Counted from the first letter of the stretch, positions 36,982 to 46,179 are shown. The stretch: 64,000 nucleotides of DNA from Pseudomonadota bacterium (GCA_020161065.1 JAIUPH010000028.1:124001-188000), one strand, 5' to 3'. Numbers and translations are program-made. The notes: generated by a model not told the origin, from the sequence alone.

Positions 36982-37905
36982 ATGCCAGTTTACAGCATGA
37001 CCGGCTTCGCGAGCGGCACCTGCGAAGCCCCTGCTGCCGCAGGTGGCGCCGCGGCCGCGGTGACCGCGGAGCTGCGTTCGGTGAACGGCCGCTTCCTCGA
37101 TCTCAGCCTGCGCCTGCCCGACGAATTGCGCGGACTGGAACCGGCGCTGCGCGAGCTGATCGGCGGTGCCATCCGCCGCGGCAAGGTCGAACTTCGCATG
37201 GCCGCCCAGCAGGCCGCCAGCGACCCCTGGCCCAACCCCGGCGCCGACCAGCTCAACCGGCTCTCGAGGCTGGAATCGCAGATCCAGGGCTGGTTGCCGC
37301 AGGCGCGTGGCCTGTCGGTCAACGAAGTGATGCAGTGGTGCCGCGGCGGCAGCACCGCCGAGAAGTTGGACGAAACCGCGCTGGAGGCCGCCCGCCGCTG
37401 CGTGGAAGGCCTGCGCGAGGCGCGCGCGCGCGAAGGCGCGCGCCTGGCCGCCATGCTGCTGGACCGCGTGCGGCAGTTGCGCGCCCTGGCCGGCCGCGCC
37501 GCCCCGCTGGTGCCGCAGGTGGTGCAGCGCCAGCAGCAGCGTTTCCTCGAACGTTGGAACGAAGCGCTCGGCGCCGCCACCGCCGGCGCCGGCGCGGCCG
37601 CTCTGGCCACCCCCCTGCCCGCCCAGGCGCTGCAGGAACGCGCCCTCAATGAAGCCGCCGCCTACGCGATCCGCATCGACGTGGCCGAGGAGTTGACGCG
37701 CCTGGCCTCGCACCTCGACGAGATCGAACGCCTGCTGCAGGCCGGCGGCGAACTGGGCAAGCGGCTCGACTTCCTGATCCAGGAACTGCAGCGCGAAGCC
37801 AACACCCTGGGCAGCAAGTCACCCGCGCTGGAGCTGACGGCGATCTCGGTGGAGATGAAGGTGCTGGTGGAGCAGATGCGGGAGCAGGTGCAGAACCTGG
37901 AGTAG
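36982..37905 (+). CDS. yicC: YicC-family endoribonuclease
   Basis: Protein of 307 residues with the N-terminal YicC-like domain (VYSMTGFASG at the start, AELRSVNGRFLDLSLRLPDE near residue 30) and the C-terminal DUF1732 domain. The latter is marked by RLDFLIQELQREANTLGSKS near residue 258 and the end VEMKVLVEQMREQVQNLE. Members have been described as RNA-binding endoribonucleases. A Gly/Ala-rich insertion near residue 200 is not typical. In related bacteria yicC is followed by gmk, rpoZ and spoT. Here a toxin-antitoxin module and accessory genes follow instead. Confidence 0.93.
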   Translation: MPVYSMTGFASGTCEAPAAAGGAAAAVTAELRSVNGRFLDLSLRLPDELRGLEPALRELIGGAIRRGKVELRMAAQQAASDPWPNPGADQLNRLSRLESQIQGWLPQARGLSVNEVMQWCRGGSTAEKLDETALEAARRCVEGLREARAREGARLAAMLLDRVRQLRALAGRAAPLVPQVVQRQQQRFLERWNEALGAATAGAGAAALATPLPAQALQERALNEAAAYAIRIDVAEELTRLASHLDEIERLLQAGGELGKRLDFLIQELQREANTLGSKSPALELTAISVEMKVLVEQMREQVQNLE

Positions 37906-37924
37906 CCCCGTGGCGTCTCGTGCC

Positions 37925-37953
37925 GTCCCGGTGCGGAGCGCAGCCATCGGGAC
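37925..37953 (+). terminator. hairpin downstream of yicC
   Basis: GTCCCGGTG and CATCGGGAC can pair at eight of nine positions, with an 11-base loop, 20 bases after the yicC stop. There is no T-tract, so it is a weak terminator candidate at the boundary with the accessory region. Confidence 0.35.
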
Positions 37954-37978
37954 CCGATTGACCAACGGTCGCGCCATG

Positions 37979-38005
37979 CTCCTTACGTTGGTAGACTGTA
38001 AGGAG
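37979..38005 (+). promoter_or_regulatory. inverted-repeat operator upstream of the vapBC-type module
   Basis: CTCCTTAC and GTAAGGAG form a perfect eight-base inverted repeat with an 11-base spacer, 27 bases before the antitoxin start. This is the usual place and form of an operator bound by a VapB antitoxin or VapBC complex. No good matching -35/-10 pair was found. Confidence 0.6.
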
Positions 38006-38031
38006 TCCGTCGGTTCAGAAAGGATGCCGCT

Positions 38032-38310
38032 ATGTTCGCCACACTGACCAGCAAGGGCCAGATCACCCTGCCCAAGGAGATTCGCGACCGGCTGAGCCTG
38101 GATGCCGGAGCGATCCTCGACTTCCAGGTCCAGGCCGACAACACGATCACCGCCCGGCACGTCCAGCCCGACGCTCGGCGCATCCGAGGTTTGCTCAAGT
38201 CGCCTCATGCCGCGCCACTGACCATCGAGCAGATGGACGAGGCCGTGTCGAAGCACCTGCGAGAAAAGCACGCCTTCAGTCCGGCGAGCCGTAAGTCGGC
38301 TGGCCGATGA
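38032..38310 (+). CDS. AbrB/MazE-fold antitoxin (VapB-like)
   Basis: Antitoxin of 92 residues. The N-terminal swapped-hairpin DNA-binding domain starts FATLTSKGQITLPKEIRDRL, the standard AbrB/MazE/VapB sequence. The C-terminal half (about residues 48-92) is the part expected to wrap around the toxin. An AAAGGA ribosome-binding site lies seven bases before the ATG. Its stop overlaps the toxin start (ATGA), giving coupled translation. The upstream inverted repeat is the likely autoregulatory operator. The module sits at the left edge of an accessory region. Confidence 0.88.
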   Translation: MFATLTSKGQITLPKEIRDRLSLDAGAILDFQVQADNTITARHVQPDARRIRGLLKSPHAAPLTIEQMDEAVSKHLREKHAFSPASRKSAGR

Positions 38311-38702
38311 TCGGCATCGATACCAACATCCTGCTGCGACTATGGCTCAACGATGACCCGGCGCAGAACAAGCGCATCGACGCTCTGCTGGCCGAGCACG
38401 GCGCCATGCCAGGCTCCTTGCTGGTCACGGACGTCGTCTTGGTCGAGGCGGTTTGGACGCTGAAGTCGGCCTTCGAACTGGACAAGCAGGCCCAAAGTAT
38501 CGCGGTGCGCAGCCTGCTGGAGGAGACCGCGTTTGCCTTCGAAGACCGCGATGCCGTCGCAGGAGCCCTCACCCTGTTCGAAGCCGGCACCTGCGGGTTC
38601 GCCAACTGCCTGGTCGTCGCCAAGCATGCCCGGCAGGGTTGCGATTTCACCGCAACCTGCGATCGAGGCATGCGCAAGCTTCCGGGGGTCAAGGTGCTCT
38701 GA
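38307..38702 (+). CDS. PIN-domain VapC-type toxin with Asn in place of one conserved Asp
   Basis: PIN-domain ribonuclease toxin of 131 residues. Conserved acids are Asp5 (IGIDTNILLRLWL), Glu47 (VVLVEAVWTLKSAF) and Asp119 (ATCDRGMRKL). At the position of the third conserved acid, the block that in VapC proteins usually reads FAD followed by Cys/Ala-Leu-Ile, this protein reads FANC, so residue 100 is Asn. That acid helps hold the catalytic magnesium, and the toxin may therefore be weak or inactive. Otherwise length and fold elements are normal. Partner of the overlapping antitoxin gene. Kept as an intact coding gene because the frame is undamaged. Confidence 0.85.
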   Translation: MIGIDTNILLRLWLNDDPAQNKRIDALLAEHGAMPGSLLVTDVVLVEAVWTLKSAFELDKQAQSIAVRSLLEETAFAFEDRDAVAGALTLFEAGTCGFANCLVVAKHARQGCDFTATCDRGMRKLPGVKVL

Positions 38703-38962
38703 TCTGACGCGGCCAATCGCGCTAAATCGAAACCGCGCTGCGCGTCCAGGGAGACGGCGCCACCAACGACCCGTCTCCCGATCCATCGCTGCCGTCTTCA
38801 CGCAGACGCCGAGCGACCGCTCCAGGGCGCACTGACGGCGGACTTGATTGGCACGAACCGACCCAAAGCTGCCGATGGCAGTCCCTGAAAGCCCTCGTTC
38901 CGACATCAAGCGGCGCTTCTGGCAGCGGACGCCGTGGCACCGGAGCGAAGAGCCCCCCTGCT
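38703..38962. other. intergenic stretch between vapC and the aceE-like pseudogene
   Basis: These 260 bases hold no supported gene. A minus-strand open frame (peptide containing GLSGTAIGSFGSVRANQVRR) resembles the translated junk often annotated in intergenic DNA of this group; the DNA may be a degraded repeat-like spacer. No clear terminator for either convergent gene was seen. Confidence 0.5.
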
Positions 38963-41679
38963 TCAGCCGCGCCAAGATGGCTGGCGTTCCGTGTCCAGAC
39001 AGTAACGCTCGATGACCTGGGTGCAGGCGGCCGAATCGACTTTTCCCTGGCCGCGCAGCGCCGTCAGCGCAGCCAGGACGATCTGGTGGCGGTCCACCTC
39101 GAAGAACTCGCGCAGTGCCGCGCGGGTATCGCTGCGTCCGAAACCGTCGGTGCCGAGCGCGACCAGGGGCGCATCGACATACGCGGCAATCATCTGCGGC
39201 CAGGCGCAGACGTAGTCGCTGGCTGAGATCACCGGCTCGACGCCAGGCAGGCAATTCGCGACGTGGCTGGTGCGCGGCGGCTGCTCCGGATGCAGCCGGT
39301 TCCAACGAGCGGTTTCGCGAGCATCGCGCGCCAGCTCCGAGAAGCTGGTCGCGCTCCAGACCTCGGCATCGACCTGCCAGTCCGACGCCAGCGGCTCGGC
39401 CGCCGCGAGGACCTCGCGAAGAATCGTTCCGGAGCCGGTGAGCCGCACGCGCGCCCGAGCGTTCGCGGCCTTGTGCTCGGCGAACCGATAAAGACCCTTG
39501 ATGACATCGGACTCCACGCCTGTCGGCAATGACGGCTGCGCGTAGTTCTCGTTCATTACCGTCAGGTAGTAGAACTCGTCGACTTGGTCCTCGAGAATCC
39601 GGCGCATGCCGTGATCGACGATGACGGCGAGTTCACCCGCAAAGCAGGGGTCGTACACGCGGCAGTTCGGCACGGAGGCCGCCTGGACGAGGCTGAATCC
39701 GTCCTGGTGCTGCAGGCCTTCGCCACCGAGGGTGGTACGTCCGGCGGTCGCGCCGAGCAGGAAGCCGCGCGAGCGCTGGTCGGCGGCAGCCCAGATAAGG
39801 TCGCCCACGCGCTGGAAGCCGAACATCGAGTAGTAGATGTAGAACGGCAGCATCGCCTGTCCGTGCACCGAGTAGCTGGTCGCCGCGGCGGTCCAGCTAC
39901 TGATGGCGCCGGCCTCGCTGATTTCTTCGAGGATCTGCCCGTTCTCGGCTTCGCGATAGCTCATCAGTGAGCCGATGTCCTCCGGTTCGTAGCACTGGCC
40001 GCTGCTCGAGTAGATGCCGACCTGCTTGAAGAGATTCGCCATGCCGAAGGTGCGCGCCTCGTCGGCGACGATCGGTACAACACGCGGCCCGAGCTGCGGA
40101 TCCTTCAGCAGGTTGGTGAGCGTGCGCACGAACGCCATCGTCGTGCTCATCTCCTTGCCGTCGGCGGCCAGCGCGAAGCCGGCATACCGGCCGAGCGCCG
40201 GGACCGGCACCGCTGCGGCCTGGGCCCGCCGGCTCGGCAAGTAGCCGCCGAGCGCGCTGCGGCGGGCGTGCAGGTACGTCATCTCGTCGCTGTCGCCGGC
40301 TGGGCGGTAGAACCCGAGTGTGGCGGCCTGCTCGTCGGACAGCGGCAGCTGGAAGCGGTTGCGGAAGGCGATCAGGTCTTCGCGCTCGAGCTTCTTCTGC
40401 TGGTGCGTCGTCATGCGGCCCTGGCCGGCCTCGCCCATGCCGCAGCCCTTCTTGGTCTGCGCGAGGATGACGGTCGGTCGGCCCACCGTACGCACCGCCG
40501 CGTCGTAAGCGGCAAAGATCTTCACGAGGTCGTGGCCACCGCGCTTGAGGCGATCGATCTGCTCGTCGGTCAGGCCCTGCGCCAGTGCGGCGAGTTGCGG
40601 GCTCTGACCGAAGAAGTGGTCCCGGTTGTAGCGGCCGTCCTTCGCGGCGAAGGTCTGGAACTGGCCATCCACGGTCTGCGCGAAGGCTTTTGCAATGGCG
40701 CCTTCGCTGTCGCGGGCGAAGAGGCCATCCCAGTCGGATCCCCACACCAGCTTGATCACGCGCCAGCCGGCACCGGCGAACAGTGCCTCGAGCTCGTCGA
40801 TGATGCGACCATTGCCGCGCACCGGCCCGTCAAGCCGCTGCAGGTTGCAGTTGACGACCCAGACCAGGTTGTCGAGCTTCTCGCGCGCCGCCAGGGTCAG
40901 CGCGCTCATGCTCTCCGGCTCGTCCATCTCGCCGTCGCCGAAGACGCCCCAGACGCGCCGCGTTGCAGCGGTCGAGGTGTCCCCGTCGAGCAGTCCGCGG
41001 TGTTGCAGGTAGCGCATGAAGCGGGCCTGGTAGATCGAGCTGATCGGGCCGATGCCCATCGAGCCGGTCGGGAACTGCCAGAAGTCGGGCATCAACCAGG
41101 GGTGCGGGTAGCTCGACAGCCCCTTCGCGCCGCTGCGGCGCGCGGTGATCTCCTGTCGGTAACGGGCAAGGTCGTCTTCGCTCAGCCGCCCTTCGAGGAA
41201 CGCACGCGCGTACACGCCGGGCGCGGAGTGCGGCTGGTAGAAGACGAGGTCGCCGCGTTCGCCGCCGCGGAAGAAGTGGTTGAAGCCCACCTCGAACAGG
41301 TCGGCGGCGCTGGCGTAGCTGGCGATGTGGCCGCCGAGCTCGCCGTACGCCTTGTTGGCGCGCACGACCATCGCGAGCGCGTTCCAGCGTATTAGCGATG
41401 CGAGTCGTTCCTCGATCGCGAGATAGCCCGGAAAGGCCGGCTACTGGCCCGTGGTGATCGTGTTGACGTAAGCCGTGCCCAGCGCGCCGCCGGCTGCCAG
41501 CCGATGCAAGGATCGCGCGCCCGCTGCGCGAGCGCGTCCATGATCTGGCACACGCGCTCCGGTCCCGCGCTCGCGAGCAGCGATGCGAGTGAATCGAGCC
41601 ACTCGGCGGTTTCCTGTGGATCGGTGTCGCCGTCGATCGGGGTAGCGACAGCGTGTCGCCCGATTGTAAGGTCGCTCAT
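38963..41679 (-). pseudogene. pyruvate-dehydrogenase E1 (AceE)-like gene with N-terminal frameshift and nonsense codon
   Basis: Homodimeric 2-oxoacid dehydrogenase E1 of the AceE/MdeB type. From ATG at 41679 the N-terminus is normal: DTDPQETAEWLDSLASLLAS, continuing to CIGWQPAA at about 41490. There the family sequence moves to another frame (LGTAYVNTITTGQ), meets TAG at 41443-41441 where CAG (Gln) fits, and then continues PAFPGYLAIEERL and RWNALAMVVRANKAYGE to the end. Restoring one missing base gives 2718 bases, that is 905 residues, the family length. The remaining 802-codon frame keeps the ThDP motif GDGEMDEPES and looks intact. It lies 14 bases after a Bug receptor gene. No aceF or lpd is nearby, so it is a paralogue rather than the housekeeping E1. 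Confidence 0.85.
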
Positions 41680-41693
41680 GTCCGTTGGCCCGA

Positions 41694-42671
41694 CTACTCC
41701 ACCGTCACGCCGGTCGTCGCAACCAGCGTCTTCCAATAGGGCACTTCCTTCTTCACGAACTCGCCGAACTCGGCCGCCGAGAGGTCTGGCACCCGGGAAT
41801 CGAGCTTCGCCAGGTTGTCGACGACCTCGGGCGACTTCATCGACTGCCGGATCGCTGCATTGAGCCGCGTCACGAGGCCGGGCGGTGTGTTGGCGGGTAC
41901 GAAGACGCCGTACCAGTTCGTCGCGACGAACTTGGAATGGCCCAGCTCCTTCAGCGTGGGCACGTTCGGAAGGGTCACCGAGCGCTGCGCGCCGCTCGTC
42001 GCCAGCGCGCGGACTTTGCCGCTTGCGATATGGGGTGCGATGGCGCTCGTGCCCTCGAACGCAAAGGCAAGGTGGCCGGCGATCACGTCCTGGATCGCAG
42101 GTCCGGAGCCCTTGTACGGCACGTGCGCCGCGTCCAGGCCGAACTCGATCTTCATCATCTCGGTCAGCAGATGGTGCGTGCTTCCTGCTCCCGGCGTGGC
42201 GTATGAGTACTTCCCGGGATTTTTGCGGACAAGTGCGATGAACTCCTGGAACGTCGCCGCCGGGACCGCCGAGCTGACGTAAAGCACCATCGGCACAGCG
42301 GCCACCTGGGCGACCGGCGTCAGATGCTCGACCGGATCGCGTGTCAGCTTGTACAGGTTCCGACTGATGACGACGTTGGAGCTGTTCCCGAGCAACCACG
42401 TGCAACCATCCGCATCCGCCGACATGGCTTGTGCCGTGCCGATGTTGCCGACGGCACCGGCTTTGTTCTCGACGACGATCGTGACGGCGAGCTGCTTCGA
42501 CAGGTCTGGTACCAACAAGCGGGCCAGCAGGTCGCTCGAGCCGCCCGGCGGATACGGGACGACAAACTTGACCACCTTGCGCGGGCACGTGGGCGCCTGC
42601 TGCGCCGGTGCCGTCTGCGTCAGTGCAAGCAGCGGCAGCGAGGCGAGAACGCTCAGAATGGATCGATGCAT
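41694..42671 (-). CDS. tripartite tricarboxylate transporter receptor (Bug/TctC family)
   Basis: Periplasmic Bug receptor of 325 residues. A Sec signal peptide (MHRSILSVLASLPLLAL, cleavage near APAQQ) precedes VVKFVVPYPPGGSSDLLARL. The blocks NKAGAVGNIGTAQAM near residue 70, AAHVPYKGSGPAIQDVIAGH near 180 and NVPTLKELGHSKF near 235 are the family set. No TctA/TctB genes are near. It lies between an aldolase-like gene and the broken aceE-like gene in the same direction, so its ligand may be a carboxylic acid handled by the RraA-fold enzymes (inference). Confidence 0.9.
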   Translation of the reverse strand: MHRSILSVLASLPLLALTQTAPAQQAPTCPRKVVKFVVPYPPGGSSDLLARLLVPDLSKQLAVTIVVENKAGAVGNIGTAQAMSADADGCTWLLGNSSNVVISRNLYKLTRDPVEHLTPVAQVAAVPMVLYVSSAVPAATFQEFIALVRKNPGKYSYATPGAGSTHHLLTEMMKIEFGLDAAHVPYKGSGPAIQDVIAGHLAFAFEGTSAIAPHIASGKVRALATSGAQRSVTLPNVPTLKELGHSKFVATNWYGVFVPANTPPGLVTRLNAAIRQSMKSPEVVDNLAKLDSRVPDLSAAEFGEFVKKEVPYWKTLVATTGVTVE

Positions 42672-42708
42672 GGATGGGCTCTCGAATCGATGACAGAGGT
42701 CGTGCCGA

Positions 42709-43386
42709 TCACCGCTTGACGGCGATCGCCTCGAATTCCTTGTCGTGCATGACCTCCTCGACCGAGCGACCGGCGAGGATCGCCCGGACCATCCCGTCCT
42801 GACGCCGAGCGATGCGTTCGCCTAAGTCGAGCACCTCGTCGATGCGCGCCGCCGGAACGAACACCGTGCCGCAGCGATCGGCGATGAGGTAGTCGTCCTG
42901 CGCCACCGTGACCCCGGCCATCTTCACCGGCTCGCCCGAGGAGACCTGGATGGCGCGGTTGCGCGCGCTGATCATCGTGATGCCGCGGCCGTAGACCGGA
43001 TAGCCGATCGACTCGCTGCCTTCGATGTCGCGGCTGCATCCGTCGATGACCGTGCCGCGGATGCCCTTGGCTTTCGAGGCGTTCGCGACCAGGTCGCCCC
43101 AGCACGAGACGCCTTCGAGTCCCCCGGCGATCACGAGGATGCGATCGGTCCCGCGGCTGGCGGCGATGACCGGCGTGATCGGGTGGACCGTCGAGCCGGC
43201 GCCCGGGGTTTTTGCAGCGAACTGGATCGTCGATGCGCGGCCGACGATCTTCGGGCAATTCCACAGCGGGCGCAGGCCGAAGGTAGCGCCGGGCAGCTGA
43301 AGGAAGTCGAGCGCGTCGGAGACGGTGTTGGAGTCGAGCGCGGTGAGTCGTTCCAGGCGCGCGTCAACGGTGTTGTCGGTGGTCAT
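42709..43386 (-). CDS. RraA-fold protein, class II pyruvate-aldolase-like (HMG/CHA aldolase group), copy 1
   Basis: Protein of 225 residues with the RraA/MenG-like fold. It keeps Asp98 (CWGDLVAN), then 20 residues, then Arg119-Asp120 (VIDGCSRDIEG). This D-X20-R-D spacing is the metal and pyruvate-binding signature of 4-hydroxy-4-methyl-2-oxoglutarate / 4-carboxy-4-hydroxy-2-oxoadipate aldolases, which true RNase-E inhibitors lack. A divalent-metal aldolase or oxaloacetate-decarboxylase-like activity is therefore the best inference. The glycine-rich loop IAGGLEGVSCWGD lies before the Asp. It is one of three related genes within 4.2 kb, separated from the other two by a receptor and an aminotransferase gene. 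Confidence 0.82.
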   Translation of the reverse strand: MTTDNTVDARLERLTALDSNTVSDALDFLQLPGATFGLRPLWNCPKIVGRASTIQFAAKTPGAGSTVHPITPVIAASRGTDRILVIAGGLEGVSCWGDLVANASKAKGIRGTVIDGCSRDIEGSESIGYPVYGRGITMISARNRAIQVSSGEPVKMAGVTVAQDDYLIADRCGTVFVPAARIDEVLDLGERIARRQDGMVRAILAGRSVEEVMHDKEFEAIAVKR

Positions 43387-43395
43387 GGCGGGTAC

Positions 43396-44295
43396 CTACT
43401 TGGCAGCGAAGGTTTCCATCGGCAGATCGTTCGGCTGCGCCCACAGGCGCTGCAGCGTCTCTGGCGGCTCCATGTTCAGCTTCGCACCGCGCGGCGGGAT
43501 GGGCTCCATGAACCACTTGGTCCACAGCGCCTTCATCTGCCCGTTCGCGATCAGCTTGCGGATTGTGTCGTCGACGACCTTCTTGAAGGCCGGATCGTCC
43601 TTGCGGAACATGATCGCGATCGGTTCGCTATTCAGCACTTCGCCGACGACCGCAAAGCCTGCCGGGTTGCGCGAGTTCGCGATCGTCGCCTTCATCACGC
43701 CCTGGTCGAGGATCCATGCGTCGGCGCGGCCCGTCTCGACCATCAGGAAGCTCTCGACGTGGTCCTTGCCGAACACCTCGTTCAGCTGCAGGCCGGTCGC
43801 CCGCTCGTGGCGGCGCAGATGCTGCACCGAAGTGGTCCCCGTCGTGGCGACCACCGTCTTGCCGGCAAGGTCGCGGATCGAGCGGATCCCGCTGTCGGCC
43901 TTGACCGTCATCCGGACCTCTTCGACGTAGGTGGTCAGCGAGAAGGCCACGTCCTTCTGGCGGGTCGCGTTGTTGGTCGTCGAGCCGCACTCGATGTCGA
44001 CAGTGCCGTTCTGCACCAGCGGGATTCTGTTCTGCGACGTGACGCCCTGGTACTTGACGTCGAGCTTGCTCAGGGCAAGCTGGGATTGGATTGCTTCGAG
44101 GACGCGGCGGCAAATGTCGATCTGGAAGCCGATCGGCCCTCCGTCGGGACCGGTGTAGGACAGCGGCAGCGAGCTGTCGCGAACGCCGACGGTGATCGCG
44201 CCCGACGCCTTGACCTTCGCCAAGGTCGTCTCCTGCGCCGCGGCGCTCCAGGTGAGTACGGCACCGACAATGCCTACAAGGATGCGTGCCTTCAT
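43396..44295 (-). CDS. family 3 (amino-acid type) periplasmic binding protein, GltI-like
   Basis: Periplasmic receptor of 299 residues. From ATG at 44295, with AGGAGA upstream, there is a short signal peptide (MKARILVGIVGAVLTWSAAAQ). The start of the mature domain, KASGAITVGVRDSSLPLSYT, is typical of glutamate/aspartate receptors (SBP_bac_3), with DICRRVLEAIQ and CGSTTNNATRQKDVAFSLTT following. These match the GltI branch, which normally pairs with GltJKL. No permease or ATPase is nearby, so this is an orphan receptor. Next to an aminotransferase, an amino-acid-like ligand is plausible. The longer open frame from 44403 lacks a signal peptide. Confidence 0.85.
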   Translation of the reverse strand: MKARILVGIVGAVLTWSAAAQETTLAKVKASGAITVGVRDSSLPLSYTGPDGGPIGFQIDICRRVLEAIQSQLALSKLDVKYQGVTSQNRIPLVQNGTVDIECGSTTNNATRQKDVAFSLTTYVEEVRMTVKADSGIRSIRDLAGKTVVATTGTTSVQHLRRHERATGLQLNEVFGKDHVESFLMVETGRADAWILDQGVMKATIANSRNPAGFAVVGEVLNSEPIAIMFRKDDPAFKKVVDDTIRKLIANGQMKALWTKWFMEPIPPRGAKLNMEPPETLQRLWAQPNDLPMETFAAK

Positions 44296-44329
44296 GATGT
44301 CTCCTGATCGAAGTGTTGGGGTGGCTAGT

Positions 44330-45547
44330 TCAGGCGGACGTGGCGCGACAGAAGTCGTGGATCGCCGTGCAGGCCTCGGCAAGGGATCGATCGTCGAGCG
44401 CATAGGCCAGACGGATGTACGGCGCGAGGCCGAAGGCGCTGCCCTGCACGACGGCGACGCCGGCCTCGTCGAGCAGCGCCAGCGCGACGGCCTCGTCCGA
44501 ATCGAGCCGCGTCCCGGCGGCGCTCGTGCGCCCGATCAGCCCCTGGCAAGACGCGAACGCGTAGAACGCGCCACCGGGCTTGGCGCAGCGCAGGCCGGGA
44601 ATGTCGTTCAATGCGGCGACCATCGCGTCGCGGCGGCGCTCGAACACGGCGCACGTGTCGGCGACGAACTGTTGTGGTCCGGTCAGCGCCGCGAGCGCCG
44701 CGAACTGCGAGATCGAGCAGGCGCCGGAGGTCTGCTGGCCTTGCAGCTTCTCCATCGCATCGAGCAGCCAGCGCGGCCCGGTGCCGAAGCCGATGCGCCA
44801 GCCCGTCATGGCGTAAGCCTTCGAGACGCCGTTCATCGTCAGCGTGCGCGACGCGAGAAGCGGCTCGACTTGCGCCAGCGTGTGGAAGCGCGCGCCGTCG
44901 AAGATCAGGTGCTCGTAGATGTCGTCGCAGAGCACGAGCACCTGCGGATGGGCCAGCAGCACCTGCGCGAGCGCGTGCAGCTCGTGGCGCGAGTAGACGG
45001 CGCCGGTCGGGTTCGACGGCGAGTTCAGGATCAGCCAGCGCGTTCGCGCGGTAATCGCGCCGGCGAGCGCGTCCGGCGACAGCTTGAAGCCGCTGTCTTC
45101 GTCGCACGCGACGATGACGGAACGTGCGCCACACAGCTGCACCATCTCCGGATAGCTCACCCAGTACGGCGCGGGCACGATGACCTCGTCGTCGCCGTTC
45201 AGGCTGGCTGCCAGCGCATTGAAGATCACCTGCTTGCCGCCGCTGCAGACCATGGTGTCCTGCCAGTCGACATCGAGACCGTTCTCATTGCGGAACTTTG
45301 CGGCCACCGCTTCGCGCAACTCACGCACGCCGGCGACCTGCGTGTAACGCGTGCGGCCGCCTTCGATGGCCGCGATGGCGGCCTGGCACACGTGCTTCGG
45401 CGTGTCGAAGTCAGGCTCGCCGGCGCTGAGCGAGATGGTCCGCGCGCCCGACGCGCGCCGCTCCGCCACGCGGTCGATCATCCGGTACGTGGCCGATGGC
45501 TGCGCGGCGGCCAGATGGACGTTCAGGCGCTCGAGATCCACGGTCAC
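44330..45547 (-). CDS. class I/II aminotransferase (aspartate-aminotransferase fold)
   Basis: Fold-type I PLP aminotransferase of 405 residues. SAGEPDFDTPKHVCQAA near residue 41 is the substrate/Gly loop, and CSGGKQVIFNALAASL near 100 the cofactor phosphate region. ILNSPSNPTGAVYSRHEL near 170 holds the Asn contacting PLP, LCDDIYEHLIFDGARF near 200 the Asp-Tyr pair, and NGVSKAYAMTGWRIGFG near 240 the Schiff-base lysine. The branch resembles bacterial aspartate/aromatic aminotransferases of the Ib type. GTG at 45547 overlaps the stop of the neighbouring RraA-fold gene (GTGA); a TTG 15 bases upstream is less likely. Deamination to a 2-oxo acid that the aldolase-like proteins could cleave is the contextual inference. 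Confidence 0.88.
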   Translation of the reverse strand: MTVDLERLNVHLAAAQPSATYRMIDRVAERRASGARTISLSAGEPDFDTPKHVCQAAIAAIEGGRTRYTQVAGVRELREAVAAKFRNENGLDVDWQDTMVCSGGKQVIFNALAASLNGDDEVIVPAPYWVSYPEMVQLCGARSVIVACDEDSGFKLSPDALAGAITARTRWLILNSPSNPTGAVYSRHELHALAQVLLAHPQVLVLCDDIYEHLIFDGARFHTLAQVEPLLASRTLTMNGVSKAYAMTGWRIGFGTGPRWLLDAMEKLQGQQTSGACSISQFAALAALTGPQQFVADTCAVFERRRDAMVAALNDIPGLRCAKPGGAFYAFASCQGLIGRTSAAGTRLDSDEAVALALLDEAGVAVVQGSAFGLAPYIRLAYALDDRSLAEACTAIHDFCRATSA

Positions 45548-46179
45548 ACCCGATCGCGCCAAGCCGAGAGGCCCAGCAGGTCGACGGTCGTCGCCCCGTC
45601 GGCGAGCCGCTTCATGAAGTCGGCCTCCTTGGCGGCCCGTGCTTCACCCGCTGCCAGCACGCGAGAAAGCTCGGCCGCCGGCAGCATGATCACACCGTCG
45701 TCATCGGCGACGACGAAGTCGCCCGCCGAGATCGGCGCGCCGGCAAACAGGAACGACTTGCCGACCGACGCCACGCTCGCCTTGACCGTGCCCCGCACCG
45801 AGACGCCGCGCGAGAAGACCGGGAAGCGGCGTCGGGCCAGGGCGGCGACGTCACGCACGCCGCCGTCGATCACCAGGCCGACGATGCCGGCCGCCTCGGC
45901 AGCGACGGTCAGCACCTCGCCCCAATAGCCGGCGATGAAGTCGGAGGTACCGACGACGAGCACGCTGCCGCGCGGCGCGCGCTCCACTGCGAGGTGGATA
46001 GCCAGGTTGTCGCCGGGCGAGCACTGCAGCGGGTAGGCCGGCGCCGCGATGGCCGCGCGGGGCCAGGCCGCGCGGATGGCAGGGTCGACGGCACAAGGCA
46101 GGCCTGACGCTTCGTACAAGGTCGACGTGCCGAGCGCGAGCGCGCGCTGGACCACATCGGTAGATGCGGCAGTGCTCAT
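45544..46179 (-). CDS. RraA-fold protein, aldolase-like, copy 2 (Glu variant)
   Basis: Protein of 211 residues with the same fold as the genes on either side of this cluster. The metal signature is present with one change: Glu88 (AGYWGEVL) replaces the usual Asp, followed after 20 residues by Arg109-Asp110 (VIDGGVRDVAAL). The GTSDFIAGYWG loop before it is also shorter and differs from the other two. Metal binding may be kept, but substrate preference probably differs. ATG at 46179 overlaps the stop of the third copy (ATGA) and its own stop overlaps the aminotransferase start, so three genes are translationally linked. Confidence 0.8.
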   Translation of the reverse strand: MSTAASTDVVQRALALGTSTLYEASGLPCAVDPAIRAAWPRAAIAAPAYPLQCSPGDNLAIHLAVERAPRGSVLVVGTSDFIAGYWGEVLTVAAEAAGIVGLVIDGGVRDVAALARRRFPVFSRGVSVRGTVKASVASVGKSFLFAGAPISAGDFVVADDDGVIMLPAAELSRVLAAGEARAAKEADFMKRLADGATTVDLLGLSAWRDRV

